Positions 34,159 through 46,157 of a stretch of 64,000 nt of DNA are shown here, one piece after another. The notes beneath the pieces are model-generated. The model was not told where the DNA came from and searched no databases. It saw only the letters and a list, made by a program, of their open reading frames with translations. The stretch comes from Drosophila pseudoobscura (Eukaryota > Arthropoda > Insecta > Diptera > Drosophilidae). A program made the translations under genes and the position numbers. Within the stretch, counting starts at the first letter, position 1. Each line of letters begins with the position of its first letter. The stretch covers positions 18,055,001-18,119,000 of the forward strand of contig NC_046681.1 of assembly GCF_009870125.1 (NCBI RefSeq), written 5' to 3'.

Positions 34159-37100
34159 TTACCCTCCCCGTCCAATCCACACAATCCATAAACCATAATC
34201 CATAATTTTTTCATAGTTTAAGCAATCAATAGTTGGTTTTTAATTTATAGTTTCACCTGTATGCATGCTAGATGGAATGTAACCAGAGATTTATACGAGT
34301 ATATGTGGCACACCCCCGATAAGGGGGAGCTATCTAACCATAAAAGATAATTCCATGATATGATATGTAAACTAAGGCAGACCAGATAAATGTTTTCCAT
34401 CGATCCGAAGACCTCTGATTCATACAGTGGATTAGGATTGTTCATTTCGCATTGATTTTCATTCTTTTACTAAGTTTTTTACTAAGCTGAACGATTTGTT
34501 GTAACTTATAAGTAAAAAGAACTATTGTGCATTGAGAACTAAACAACACCCCGACTGGTCTACTGTCCGATATCCAACGGGTCACTCGACAGCCCTGCCT
34601 AGAGATCCCCACTCTCTCGCTCTGTCGTTCTCTGCTTTGCTTGTGCTTTGCCTCAGAGAGTGCGGCGTCGAGAGAGCGAGAGCTTTTGGTTGGCTTTTGT
34701 GTGCGGCGGGGCGATTCATCAACGTTTTTCAGTCTTCAACTGATCGCTCGGGCCGATGATTTAATTTTTAAGTTTAAGCGCGTTACTCACATACATATCT
34801 TACATACATACATACAAACATACTACTTGCGAAAACACACACCGACAACCCGACACGACGCACAGCGATAGATGGATATATGTATAGCAATACCATATCC
34901 ATAGTGTACGACGATATATTGTATCTATTCGGAGGAGTCTGATCAACGAACATATGTGGCCCAAACATAAACCAAAACTCGAACAATTGCAGTAATACGC
35001 GGAGCAGGCAGCAGGCAGCAGCAGATTCTATAATTAAACAAAGTAGTATGTGCCATCCGCGGTCCAACTGTTGGTTGGTCTCCGCCTCTATTCCACTCTA
35101 ACGAATCGTCTGAATCAGAATCGAAATCCGTTTGCCATTATGTGATGTGATTCATGCCGAGTACATAAGTTTTCCCTCGTCCCTAGCCCCCATACTCATA
35201 GTCATACCCAAACCCGTCACCGTCCCCGTCCCCGTCGCCGTGTCTAAAATTCCTTCTTTCGCTTTTTCGGCTTTGGCCGCTCCTCAGGCAAGCCTCAACT
35301 AAATCTGTTTAAAAATAGGAAAACAAAAAACAAAAAAAAAAGACAGTTTGCGAACGACGGAAATCATATTGCCACAAAATACTAAATAAATATAGGGCCA
35401 ATAATAATAATAATGAAAAAGATTCCTCGGTGTTTCTGTGTGCCTCGGATCGCACCAATAGACGACGACGACGACGACGTCACACCCAGTTTTGTCTTTT
35501 GGTTTTTGGTTCTGGCGGAAACGGAAGAAACGCCAAATGCATGCATATATCTCCGTCCGTCCGTCTGTCTGTATGTCCGTGGAAATACATATATCATCCA
35601 TCCGTCCGTCACATAGTATAAATATAGATGCGATGGCAGCGGCACATGTGAGCGATTTTTTTTTGGCAATAGAAGAAGAAAGGTAGCGCGCGTGGAGAGA
35701 GCAGGCGTAGAAAATAAATAATAAATAACAAGAAAAGCAAATGCAAGTTGGACCGAAGCTTTAAATACTCTAGAAAAACCATCGTCTCTTTGGAGTAGCT
35801 TTGGATGAAGTCATCCTATGATTGATCTATTCGAAAATGCATAATACTTTCATTTTGGCAATGGTATGCAAATAATTAATAATTCCTCCCCCTCTCTATT
35901 TGTGTGTGTCTGTGGGTAGTGTCTAGTTGTGTGCGTACATGTGAGTAATCCGAAGAATAAGAACTACAAAATACAGCGAGCGATCTACATTTAAAAGAGA
36001 AACGAACGAAAATAACGCGAACAAAACCAAACAAACACTAGAGGAAAACGCAATTACAGCAGAGCAACCGAGAGAGTGAGCGGGAGAGAGAGAGACAGAG
36101 CAGAGAACGAGCAGCACAAAGCAACAAACCAAAAATAGACGAACACACAGACGACTAACGCTGTCCGTCCCACGGTGCGTATACTCAATGAAGCCAGAAG
36201 CCGGGCCACCACCCGCTCCACTCCATTGACTCATCCCTCGAATCCACATCTCTCTCTGCAAACAGCTGCTGCTCCCCCACACACAGACAAACAAACACGA
36301 AAGATACAATCAATTACGATCCCCCTGAGTGTGCTCAAGTGTTTATCTGTATCTGTATCTGTGTGTGTGTGTGTGTGCGCGAGAATCCATAGCTAGAAAA
36401 GAACTTCGGGCTCGGGTTCCTCCATTCATATTCATATTTGGAATATCTCCGGCACTGTTTTTGGAATTATTACTTCTGGCTTATGGCTTTGAGGCTGGAC
36501 TTTGAGCGCGTGCCTGTCCAGCATAATTAAACGATAGACGAATGAGAAAGAGCGTATCTATGAAGTAGATAAATATCTTTATACGAAATAAAACTAAAGA
36601 GCTGCAACAACAGCCAAGCAGCAATCGAATCGACGAACACAAATATATATAAATACAAAAGCTCGAAACAAATTGGAAGAAGCATATACTTTGCACAAAA
36701 AGGTAAGTGATTCATCCGTCCCCTCCTATCCCAATCTTCAGCTTCACAAGTATATCTGGGGGCTAATAATTAACGCTGCAAGTTCACATAGTAGTTATAT
36801 ACAGAGGATAGAAGCGCTTGGATCTCTCACATTATTTTGAGGCTGATGTCATGGCTGCTGGGGAGATGAAGTGCTCTGCTCGGCTTGGGCAACAAACCAA
36901 ACCAGATGCAACTCCTACGCCCATCTATAAAGCCGGTTGCCACAGCTACAGCCACAGCCACAGGGACAGACTGGCAGATTGCCCCAAGAGATTCAAGTAG
37001 TTGGCGACTTCTTTCTCTCTCTCGCTGTTGGGTAAACAGTTTTCTGTATCTTGATATTTGATGTATTGTATGAGTAGGTGAACATGTTATGGGCTTGACT

Positions 37101-37463
37101 TGGGGCTGGAGCTTGGGTTTGGGTTTGGGTGTTCTGCAAACTGAATCTGGCAAACAATCCACTCTTCATTCCATTGCAGACCAAGCAATCTGACTCTGCA
37201 AAGATTGTATTAAGGAGAGAATTCAACTAAAAACTCGAACAGAAGAAAGGATCGGATCGGATCGGATCAGATCAGAGGAAATCAACTATTGTGATATGTA
37301 CAAATTTACTCAAATACTGAAAAAACACTGAGAAACCTAGAACCTAGAGGTCTATTCCAAGGAACCCCAGTTGTAAATCAATTATCGAGAGGATAATCTA
37401 TAATCTACCAAAGATTAGGCTAAACAGATCAGAGATCAGATCAGAACCAGAACCAGCACGGAA
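34159..37463. other. Etl1 3' UTR, intergenic DNA and noncoding 5' exons of the MIF4G gene
   Basis: No coding region is seen. A promoter-like region at 34600-34760 has GAGA/CTCT tracts and an initiator TTCAGTC at about 34728. A likely noncoding exon ends at a GTAAGT donor at 36702 (preceded by TTTGCACAAAAAG). A CAG acceptor ending at 37181 begins the exon that carries the ATG at 37464. Between them lie simple repeats such as (GACGAC)n at about 35462, (TG)n at 36361-36378 and (GATCG)n at 37247-37270. Exon limits are inferred from splice signals only. Confidence 0.5.
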
Positions 37464-39950
37464 ATGGCCGAGAAAGTGGAACACTCACAGGCCAGCCTGA
37501 ACAGTCAACAGAATGATGCTCGAAAGGTGCGCAAGTCGCCCGACTTTCAGCCCATGATGCCCGGCGTTATATCCAGAGAACGCAGCTTTGTCCGCACTTC
37601 GAACCAACAGGTGCTGTCACTTATCTTTGATGTGGGGCCTACTGTAACGTTCCCTCAATTCCAGAATATCAACAAAAGGCGCAGTCTGGCCTTCAATGTT
37701 CCTGGAAATCAGCAGTCGGGACAGATGAGGGGCAAGCCCGCTATGGATATATACCGACCGCCAAGTGAGTAATCCATTTGTTTCCTCTTTGTTGTGTTTC
37801 CACTTTTCTGCTTAGTTTGCTTGGCAGAATGCTTTATGCTGTCTCAAGGTAGCGCTAGTTAAATCCATTACAATATTATCCGGCTAGAACTGATGTATCC
37901 AAGCAACTGACAGATGGAGGTGGCTATTTGTAATGCCATAATTACATTGGCAGCACATTCCCATACGCGGATGAACGCATTAACGCGTGACTGCCAATTC
38001 ACGGTTGAGTTCCGTTCGCTTAGGGGACATTTATAAAGCGAATCAACGGGGAACATACCATAGATAACCTACATCAGACTGGACGTCTTTTAGGAAAGTT
38101 TTCCACCGCATAATCTTTGTTAGTTTGTCGGGGGCCATCTGCTCTCCAGCTGCTTTCTCGGATGCTTCGCACTTTCAGCTGCAAGCTTTATAGACTACCA
38201 ATTACTTATTGAGACAATATCTTTCTTTTCGATTCTTTTCATATGTCTTTCTCATACTCTATACACACTCCTCCCCCCACACACACACACACACACTCCC
38301 AAAATGTTGTCCTGCCCCTCACATCATCATGCTATAATCTCTTGGTGTCCGACCTCCTCTGTATAAATGCCTCCGTCACAGATGTGCGCGGCGAAATGGC
38401 TGCTCCGATCGGTGGTGGTGGTGGTGGTGGTGGTGCAGGTGCAGGTGCAGGTGGTGTAAACAAACTGAATGTGAATGCCCAGGAGTTCACGATGACGGGC
38501 AACTGCTCGCCAACCGAGGCCCTCAGTAATCGGTAAAGCAAAACCTTTTTAATGCCATCGTTTACCCCTCTTCCCGTCTCCTTGCAGAGCTAAACTACAA
38601 TCTACAACATTCTTCCAGTTCGTCGCTAATCTTCCCCACCAACGTCCCCGGCCAGAGCCCCTCTTTGGGCCAGTACGTGAATGTGAATGTGAACGTGAAC
38701 AGACGGCAGGCGGGTCTCTCGCTGGGCAACATGCCCGGCGGAATGAAGGCCAGCCACCATCGCTCCATTTTGGTGACGCATCCAATCAGTCCTCTAGCGG
38801 GTAGTCAAATGCCTCTCATGAACTCCCCCTCCAGTGGCAATATACTCCATGTAAGCAGGCGGATAACAGGATAGACTCTCACAATCTCTCATTAAAATCT
38901 CTCCCTTCTATCCCTTTCAGACAACGAATCGGGTAAAGTTTGCCCTGGAGCCCAGGGGCCAGCAGAAGTCTTCGACATCCCAAAACCAGTTCCAGCAGAA
39001 CTATGGACAGCAATATCAGCTGAACCTCAATGGCTCTATCGATCCGTATATGAACGGCAATGCCCTGCAACGCTCCAAGTCCCTGTCTTCGGCTGATGCC
39101 CTGACCCGTGGCATGGCCGGTCTGGGCCTGGGCCTGGGCAACGAGATGTCCGACATTGGAGGGTTCACGCCGGAGATCCAGGCCTTGATCGACACCGCTC
39201 TGGAGGATCCCAATCAGCTGAACTCGCGCTGCCTCATGGAGCTGACTTCACAATTCATCAAGCGGGCGGTGGAGAGCCGGCGCTTCGCCTTGCCCATCTC
39301 CCGTCTATGCCTCAATATCATAGCCAGGGAGCAGAAGGAGACCTTCCTCGAGGCGTTGCTCAATACGTGCCGTCAATGGTACCAGGAACGCGAAAAGGTA
39401 CACACAAGGGAAGACTATCCGAAGCTTTAATCCATGACTTATCTATTCCTTTAGCTACTGTTTGCCATCCAGGGCATGAAGTCACCTTCCCGCGTCCGTT
39501 TTACAGCCTTCATGGCCTTCCTGACGGAGATGTTCTGCCAGCTGAAGCGGCGCCAAATCCAGCTGCGCACCCACCACGAGGGAACACCTCCTCCATTGGT
39601 CCTGCTCAGCCTGCTGTCCAAGTGCTGTGAGGATTGTGTGCGTCCGCCGATTCACTCGCTGTCAGAAGTGCGTCTGTCCCTAGATTCACAAATCAGATCG
39701 TTATATGGGATTTCTTTCGTTCCAGGTTGAGTGTCTGTTCTATGTTCTAACCTGCATTGGCCAGGACGTGGAGCAGCAGCTGCCCCAGCAGCTGGAGCTG
39801 CTCATGAGCCTCGTGCGCGATGCCTTCTTGAATGCGGGCGAGTCGGCTGCTGCCATCCGTCGGACACTGCTGCAACTCATCGAGCTGAAGGCCTCCCACT
39901 GGCAGCTGCCCGGAAACACGGTCCTCTACTACACCCGCAACAACAACTAG
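37464..39950 (+). CDS. MIF4G-domain translation factor-like protein (CTIF/MIF4GD type)
   Basis: Exons 37464-37610, 37665-37764, 38382-38532, 38619-38850, 38921-39397, 39455-39667 and 39726-39950 encode 514 residues. The 54-nt intron 37611-37664 is stop-free, so retention would give 532. The N-terminal half is low-complexity: a Gly run (GGGGGGGGAGAGAGG) and an Asn-Val run (YVNVNVNVN). The last 270 or so residues form a single MIF4G helical domain, from [20 protein letters not shown] to [20 protein letters not shown]. This resembles vertebrate CTIF and MIF4GD, which link cap-binding proteins or histone mRNA factors to translation. In exon 4 the upstream acceptor at about 38587 would break the frame, so the one at 38618 is used. 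By position it is probably CG13124. AATAAA lies at 40284-40289. Confidence 0.8.
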
Positions 39951-40435
39951 GCGGGCAATCTAGTGTGGATCCACAGAAAGGGAAGGGACTGGGATCAAGG
40001 GGGTTGATGGTCGGGCAATCGCAAGACATTATCAGCTATCTTTACTGTTGTCGATTTGCATTTAGGCCTGCAAACCTTCTGTTCTATTTATCTTACTCTT
40101 ACTCTTACCTAGGCTAAGCGATACATATTTATTTTGGAACCAGCAATAGTAACACTAACCCCGAGGACTTCAATTCACTTCACACCAAGCCCCAGTACCA
40201 AATGAGGTCCAATGCGACTTCGGTTTCCGCGGACTCAGCGCTAATCTAAGGCTCAATTTTTATGTGAATCCATATATTTACTTGTAATAAATCACTGCTA
40301 GTCAAAAGTGTATTCAATTTGCTTTCCGAAAAACTTTGGTTATCTCTTCCTCTTTCACTCCGATCGCCATTGAAACTTGTGGTTTTAACTACTCCAGTGC
40401 CGCTAATTCAAATAGTAATGTTAAGAGTAGTTTCA

Positions 40436-40672
40436 TTACCTGCCGTTCATTGCCATAAGCTGCATTACGCGGTCGTCCTTCTCTGGAGCAATTGCCGCGA
40501 AATCGTCTACACCTCTTAACTTGAGCAGAGTCAATAGCTCCGATCTCGAGCTGCGTGGATTCATCCTCACCTCCCATGTGTACGATATTCTTAAATTTAT
40601 CCACGTTACAGATGCGGATAAATTCACCGACATACGGGCTGCAATACAATATTTTTCCCGCGTGGTAGGCAT
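40436..40672 (-). CDS. Unidentified small open frame (78 codons)
   Basis: The frame starts MPTTREKYCIAARMSVN and ends DRVMQLMAMNGR, followed by a stop that overlaps a GT (AG|GTAATG), so a splice is possible. TATA-like AT-rich sequence precedes it. A second frame over the same bases also stays open for 86 codons. No domain is recognised. It lies between the MIF4G gene and the Aldh pseudogene. It could be a lineage-specific gene, a relic, or chance. Confidence 0.25.
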   Translation of the reverse strand: MPTTREKYCIAARMSVNLSASVTWINLRISYTWEVRMNPRSSRSELLTLLKLRGVDDFAAIAPEKDDRVMQLMAMNGR

Positions 40673-40796
40673 TGTAACCGTTATATATAATTAGATATAC
40701 ATATATATATATAAATCAGGTGATTTTAAATACTAATGATGGGCGGACTATCCGAATCTTAAGGCTAATGTCCCTGTCCAGGACAGTCCCTTCTTA

Positions 40797-41305
40797 GGAG
40801 TTCTTCTGTGACCTCCGTGTAGTTGGAGAGTGTATACTCCCGGCCAGCCAGGGCATTGTAGTGCCGGCACACAGGCAACCGACAATTTAGTTGGCATAGT
40901 CCAGATCCTTGGTGAAGAGAGCGGCGGCAAGGTCGTACTCCGAGTTGTTGGCACGTTCGATGACCCCGTCGAGCTTCTTGAATCGAATCAGCTGCTGGAC
41001 GGGCCCGAATATCTTCTCGCGGGCAAAGTAGCCGGGAAGGCATTCGAGACGGCTACCGCCGGCCACCAGATTGGCGCCCTGCTGGATCATGCCAAGGATC
41101 TTATCCATCTGCTCCTGGTTGATCTGGGGATCCTGCTTGGTGTTCAGATCTAAGGGATTGCCCACGGTCCTCTTCTTGGCACGCTCTGCACTGCGCTCCA
41201 CAAAGGTGCGAGAGCCGGCACAGCAGCACTGGCCCATGTTGAAGAAGAGGCCGAAATGGGCTGTCTCCACGGCGTAGTCCGGTCCGTGTCAGAGAGGAAA
41301 TACAA
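40797..41305 (-). pseudogene. Aldehyde dehydrogenase (Aldh) C-terminal pseudogene
   Basis: Reading on the minus strand it matches the last third of mitochondrial aldehyde dehydrogenase. It has [20 protein letters not shown] (with the catalytic Cys context), [41 protein letters not shown] and TKDLDYAN, and then in another frame REYTLSNYTEV. Compared with the family it lacks pieces after SRTFVE (about 9 residues), after GMI (about 5), and about 17 residues between GYF and REKIFGP. The remainder before REYTLSNY is also missing or out of frame. The upstream two-thirds of the gene is absent. The parent would be the Aldh gene of the same chromosome arm. It is a broken partial duplicate. Confidence 0.85.
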
Positions 41306-41967
41306 TGACAGCATTGCAAACAAAATGAAACAGTCACCACTTCGCATATATATGTATGCTTATATTTGTTTCGTTATCAATACGAAAACTGCGTACTGCC
41401 AACAAACAATACTCAGATCAGTAACTTCTGCTTGCTGACCAGCCGGCACACTGCCCCCACTGTCCTTATTATTATATAAAGGCTCTGACAAGTCAAAAAC
41501 GAACCGTACACAGTAGTTATCAGTACATTTATTTTTCCAAATGCATAACGTATTTATTCTAAGAGGAAACGTAAAAAGATTCACATACATATATTACAAT
41601 AAGAGTTAAACAATAAGCAATAAGGTTACAAATGTGTCCAAAAAGGTTCATTTACAGAGAATTTATAATAATTCAACATTTCTTATAAATAATAAATGGT
41701 AAGAAAACGCTTTCTTGTTGAGCATTCATCAATACATCACCGGTTCTATACAATAAAATTCCCATTTCATACATTTTCCCTTAGGATTCACAAGCAGCCG
41801 AGAAAATAAAGTTATATACACTCAAAAATTACTAACTGTGTTACTTTAAATGTGCGGGTTCGATTTGTGTTGCTAACAATTACATTACAGTGGTTACAAA
41901 ACATGCGGATAGTTATATATTCAAGAAATTCAACTAGTTTGGCACCCATTCATTTGGCTAGCGTTAT
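41306..41967. other. AT-rich spacer and probable Snx17 3' UTR
   Basis: No gene was recognised. The sequence between the Aldh relic and the Snx17 stop codon is AT-rich, and several minus-strand AATAAA-type signals are possible (for example near 41530 and 41690). Confidence 0.5.
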
Positions 41968-43419
41968 TCAGAGATCGTCGTCCCCAATACCCTCAAACGC
42001 TTCGTTGGCCACACGTGCACCGTCCTCCCCATCGTTGCGAAAGAACACAGCCCCAAAAGTGCGGGACGTCGTTAGTCTCTGCTGTTTTGATTTGGGAGCC
42101 AGGTCCTGTGCCAGAAACTTGACTGGCGGCGTTGTTATAGACGCTGTCGTTGTCGAATACGACGTAGATGCACAAGTCGATGTCGATGATACCGAGCTGG
42201 GTGTTGATGCGGCCGATGTAGCTCCCGCGTCCGGTTCATCATCGCTATTCTGATCTGTTTTCCCGCCTCCGCCGTGCAACAACTGATCCACCATGGCCTG
42301 CAGGCATACAGACATCAGCATTGCCTGTTCACTGCTTATAGTTATCCAGCGAAGCGTTTGCTTCGAAATCAAATACTCAAATGCCAACTGCAACTGTGAG
42401 GGCTCAAGCCTCGACTCCAGCGTATTGTGGGTCACACTGACACGCCATGAGCGCATCCTAGTCACCCGAAACTTTGTCTCGTATATCTTGGCGCCTCGTG
42501 CCGTACGCAAGCTGAGCTCCTTGTTACCAATGCTGACCAAAGCCATAGTTTTCGGGTCAGGATAGTCAACATTCGCCGCCTCAAACTGCAGGCATCCGTA
42601 GGAGGGCAAGTCTCGCACTATGTCCATGTATTCCAAAGACCGCCCTTGCATCTGAAGATGGCTCAATTGCCGTCCAAGGCCAGGCGAGCAGATCACAATC
42701 CATTCTCTACTCACATCCGCCACGGTCTGGTTATACAGCAAGTTCAGGGCCACTTTATTTCCGTATAGCTTGGCATCCCAGCTCGAATCCCAGTAACACG
42801 TGCGAAGCAACAGCTCACAGGGCTGGGCATGGAGACGTGTTATGTATGGCGACTCGAAGTCCATTAGGCGTCGCACCAGAACCAGCTCGTCAGATTCCCG
42901 CTTTTTGCGCATCAGGTACAGACAAAACAACTTCATCAGCTCTTCTGGGAGCTTCAGTTCACGGCACACGCTCTTCAGTAACAAACTGGCATTCTGCTGC
43001 ACATTACAATTAACCAGCAACTGTGCTCCATTCGGATTTGTGTAGACCTCTACCTCTAGCTGCTTTTCCTCGCTGTCGCTTCCCACATTGCCCTCGGCCA
43101 GTGCCGTATCCAGCTGGGCACGCTGGAAGAACTGATGTAGAAACGGCAATCGAACAAGGCGTGCATCCTGACCAATGATCTGCAAATACTGCTCCAGACC
43201 ACTGCGTCTGGCCTCCAGCTGTCCATTAGTTAGCGGTAGAAACCTTTTTGGGGGAAAAGGAGGCAGACTCAAGCTGGAGCAATGCCGACGCATTTGCTCG
43301 TTTAAGGAATGCAGTTGCTTGTACCGCAAGCAACAATGATAACTCCCATTTATGTGTATATTATACACAGTGTACGTGGGCGAGCCCAGGTCCTGCGTGT
43401 CTGGTATAGAAAAATGCAT
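41968..43419 (-). CDS. Snx17: Sorting nexin 17-type PX-FERM endosomal protein
   Basis: A single exon of 483 residues. The PX domain occupies residues 1 to about 105 (MHFSIPDTQDLGSPTYTVYN; the basic phosphoinositide-contact region is PPKRFLPLTNGQLEARRSGL). It is followed by the FERM-like F1-F3 modules (QLLVNCNVQQNASLLLKSVC and onward) typical of SNX17/27/31. SNX17 binds NPxY tails of LDL-receptor-family and integrin cargo on early endosomes and sends them back to the surface through Retriever. The length is close to the human protein (470). By position it is CG5734 in D. melanogaster. Confidence 0.95.
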   Translation of the reverse strand: MHFSIPDTQDLGSPTYTVYNIHINGSYHCCLRYKQLHSLNEQMRRHCSSLSLPPFPPKRFLPLTNGQLEARRSGLEQYLQIIGQDARLVRLPFLHQFFQRAQLDTALAEGNVGSDSEEKQLEVEVYTNPNGAQLLVNCNVQQNASLLLKSVCRELKLPEELMKLFCLYLMRKKRESDELVLVRRLMDFESPYITRLHAQPCELLLRTCYWDSSWDAKLYGNKVALNLLYNQTVADVSREWIVICSPGLGRQLSHLQMQGRSLEYMDIVRDLPSYGCLQFEAANVDYPDPKTMALVSIGNKELSLRTARGAKIYETKFRVTRMRSWRVSVTHNTLESRLEPSQLQLAFEYLISKQTLRWITISSEQAMLMSVCLQAMVDQLLHGGGGKTDQNSDDEPDAGATSAASTPSSVSSTSTCASTSYSTTTASITTPPVKFLAQDLAPKSKQQRLTTSRTFGAVFFRNDGEDGARVANEAFEGIGDDDL

Positions 43420-44026
43420 GTTTCTATTATCTTACGGCATCGCCAGCCAACTTTTTACATTTTTATTGTTTCGCGATTGTTTTTCATATCATTTCAATAT
43501 CTTTTTCTTTGTTTATGTACAATTAATAAACATTTGTGCAGATTTTCTCGCGTTGTCACACTATATACATTGTTAGGCGGGCCTATCTGATCTAATAGCT
43601 GTATGACATTAGAATTTTTAAAATTTGTTGCGAAGAGAGAGCAGCTGTCAGACAATTTATAAATAAAAACTAATTTGCTTGTGCCACGCATATTATTATT
43701 TTAAAATATGAAAAATGCTGCTCATAGAATTTTTCGTCTGTTTGAATCTAATATGCTTGCCATTATGTTCTCTCATTGTCTAATTATTTCTCTTTTTATA
43801 AATTACACCCAGCCAACCAGCAAAATTGAATTTGAAAATTGCACCAATCGATTAGCTCTGCGGCCGCGCTGCTGCAGCTCAACTGAAAAGCCAACTGGAT
43901 ACATATATATCTCCCATAAGGCTGTCTCTGATTGTGCAACCAGTCAGTTAGCAAAGTCTAATGTCATACAGCTATAACCACGAAATATTGTGACGATTTT
44001 CCCAAAAATATATCACCAAAAATATA

Positions 44027-44122
44027 TATCGATATATTGATATGTCTTCTTAGCATCCCTATTTCCATTTCTCGGCCATTTCGTTTTTGTCTTTCACCCC
44101 TAATACACTTGATAGACCTACA
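44027..44122 (+). promoter_or_regulatory. RpS2 promoter and probable noncoding first exon
   Basis: A perfect DRE (TATCGATA) is at 44027-44034. A pyrimidine-rich start (GTTTTTGTCTTTCACCCC) at about 44090-44103 is the sort of TOP-like initiator used by ribosomal protein genes. The first exon would end at a strong donor (CTACAT|GTAAGC) at 44122/44123. This is inferred, not proven. Confidence 0.5.
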
Positions 44123-44333
44123 TGTAAGCTGAATTAAATATAAATTAGCCTAAATTGGCTTAGAATATGTTCACATCAGTGTGCCTGACAACACAATTAA
44201 ATACGACTGTTCCCCTTTATGTTAAATAAAAAAGATTTGATGGTATTTTAGAGTAAAACATAACCACTCTGGGAAACCACGTGTTTCAAAATGGCGATGC
44301 CAGCCACTCGTGAAAAAAGTATTTAATTGTGCG

Positions 44334-44416
44334 TAAAATGATGATTCTTTCAATTACCTTTTGCGGTTTCCACCAGAAAGCATTCTGCTTAAAGATGGCC
44401 TTAGGAGTCTGATCCA
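44334..44416 (+). ncRNA. Box C/D snoRNA in RpS2 intron 1
   Basis: C box ATGATGA is at 44338-44344 and D box CTGA at 44409-44412. Between them is the block CCTTTTGCGGTTTCCACCAG, shared exactly with two snoRNAs in the downstream host gene (47285 and 47532). The D box lies 83 nt before the splice acceptor at 44495, the usual place for an intronic C/D snoRNA. The rRNA target is not assigned. Confidence 0.8.
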
Positions 44417-44496
44417 AGTGCACACAATGAAATGCTGACATTGATTTTGGTAATCTTCGATATGCTAAACAAGATATTGGTTTTTTCAATTGCAGA

Positions 44497-45303
44497 ATGG
44501 CGGACGCAGCTCCAGCCCGTGGTGGATTCCGTGGCGGTTTTGGCTCTCGTGGGGGTCGTGGTGGACGCGGTCGTGGCCGTGGACGCGGCGCCCGTGGACG
44601 TGGTGGCAAGGAGGACTCCAAGGAGTGGGTTCCAGTCACCAAGCTAGGTCGCCTGGTGCGCGAAGGCAAGATCAAGTCCCTGGAGGAGATCTACCTGTAC
44701 TCGTTGCCCATCAAAGAGTTCGAGATCATCGACTTCTTCCTGGGCTCGGCTCTGCGCGATGAGGTGCTGAAGATCATGCCTGTGCAGAAGCAGACCCGTG
44801 CCGGTCAGCGTACCCGCTTCAAGGCCTTCGTTGCCATCGGTGACAACAACGGTCACATCGGCTTGGGCGTCAAGTGCAGCAAGGAAGTTGCCACCGCCAT
44901 TCGTGGCGCCATCATCCTCGCTAAGCTGTCCGTCGTGCCCGTGCGTCGTGGCTACTGGGGCAACAAGATCGGCAAGCCCCACACCGTGCCCTGCAAGGTT
45001 ACTGGCAAGTGCGGCTCCGTCTCAGTGCGTCTGATTCCCGCTCCCCGCGGTACTGGCATTGTCTCGGCTCCCGTCCCCAAGAAGCTCCTTACCATGGCTG
45101 GTATTGAGGATTGCTACACCTCGGCCCGTGGCTCGACCGGCACCCTGGGTAACTTCGCAAAGGCCACCTACGCTGCCATTGCCAAGACCTACGCTTACCT
45201 CACTCCAGACTTGTGGAAGGAGATGCCTCTGGGCTCCACTCCCTACCAGGCATACTCTGACTTCTTGTCCAAGCCCACAGCCCGTCTGCACGCTGATGCC
45301 TAG
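44497..45303 (+). CDS. RpS2: 40S ribosomal protein S2 (uS5)
   Basis: 268 residues in one coding exon. The N-terminus is an RGG region ([20 protein letters not shown]). The S5 double-stranded RNA-binding domain spans about 75-140 ([40 protein letters not shown]). The conserved C-terminal S5 domain contains [20 protein letters not shown]. The protein sits at the mRNA entrance of the small subunit and is needed for decoding accuracy. This is the fly gene string of pearls (sop). Codon use is strongly biased to G/C-ending codons, as in other ribosomal protein genes. The ATG is the second base triplet of an exon whose upstream intron carries a snoRNA. Confidence 0.98.
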   Translation: MADAAPARGGFRGGFGSRGGRGGRGRGRGRGARGRGGKEDSKEWVPVTKLGRLVREGKIKSLEEIYLYSLPIKEFEIIDFFLGSALRDEVLKIMPVQKQTRAGQRTRFKAFVAIGDNNGHIGLGVKCSKEVATAIRGAIILAKLSVVPVRRGYWGNKIGKPHTVPCKVTGKCGSVSVRLIPAPRGTGIVSAPVPKKLLTMAGIEDCYTSARGSTGTLGNFAKATYAAIAKTYAYLTPDLWKEMPLGSTPYQAYSDFLSKPTARLHADA

Positions 45304-45496
45304 ACTCGACAAAACAGAGCGAACCAATGGTTTTGAATAAAATTGAATAACATAAAACCATAGACTACGATGTTTTTCATTTCCTGATTCAGCCTATATG
45401 CTGGAAAACGGTCCCATACTTGAAGAAAAAACAACAAAGTTTGAGCTTAAAGTAATTTCATGTTTTAATAGGTAAAATATAACTATAAAAAGTAGT

Positions 45497-46157
45497 CTAC
45501 GCTTTCACGCCATAAGCCTCCGGCATTCTTTCTATGGCGTACTTATGGGCCGACACATACATAATGGGCACTCCGGGTATTTTTCGAATGCGGTTCTTAA
45601 GATCTTTGTCGTTGGTGGCCACAATGTAGCACTTGTGCTGCCGCACACGCTCCACGATGCAGTCATCGGCGTAGGTTCCCTTGTGCAGGCAGGGCAAGCG
45701 CTCGAAGCGGGGATCTGATATGATGCGCAGTGCCAGCTTGTACTTGTTGCCCAGCTTCTCCAACTCAGCGCGCACACAGTCTGAAATGTAGGGTATGCAT
45801 TTGGCATATAAACAATCCATCATTCCCTGCACAATATCCAGTTTGCTCTTAATGCTAAAGTTGATGAAATTGGTATCCAGGACTATGTGGTAGGGTGGTC
45901 CCAACTGGGTGTTGTACTGGAAAAAGAGCGCCGAGCTCTGCTGCGTGGCCTCATGCACTTTCACCTGGTGAGGATCCTCGGCTTTCTTTCGCTTTTCCCG
46001 AATTTGGTCCTTCAGACGCGAATCCGTAGGCTTCATCAGGCGTTTAAGCTGCGCATTTCGCTGTTTCTTTACCTTCTGGGTTTTCTTTTGTTTGCCCTGT
46101 GGGAAGAATAAATCCGTTACCACAAGGGACATTCCAATGGAAATAGATATTTACCAT
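45497..46157 (-). CDS. bka: rRNA-processing endonuclease Fcf1/Utp24 (PIN domain)
   Basis: 200 residues. Exon 1 contributes only the ATG (46157-46155) before a GTAAAT donor; exon 2 is 46096-45497. The start [20 protein letters not shown] is the conserved Fcf1 N-terminus. The PIN domain has [20 protein letters not shown], the acidic [13 protein letters not shown] and [11 protein letters not shown], which carry the metal-binding acidic residues. Fcf1/Utp24 is the small-subunit-processome nuclease thought to cut at the 5' end of 18S rRNA. It shares a promoter region with the snoRNA host gene on the other strand. The fly name bekka (bka) is from recall. Confidence 0.95.
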
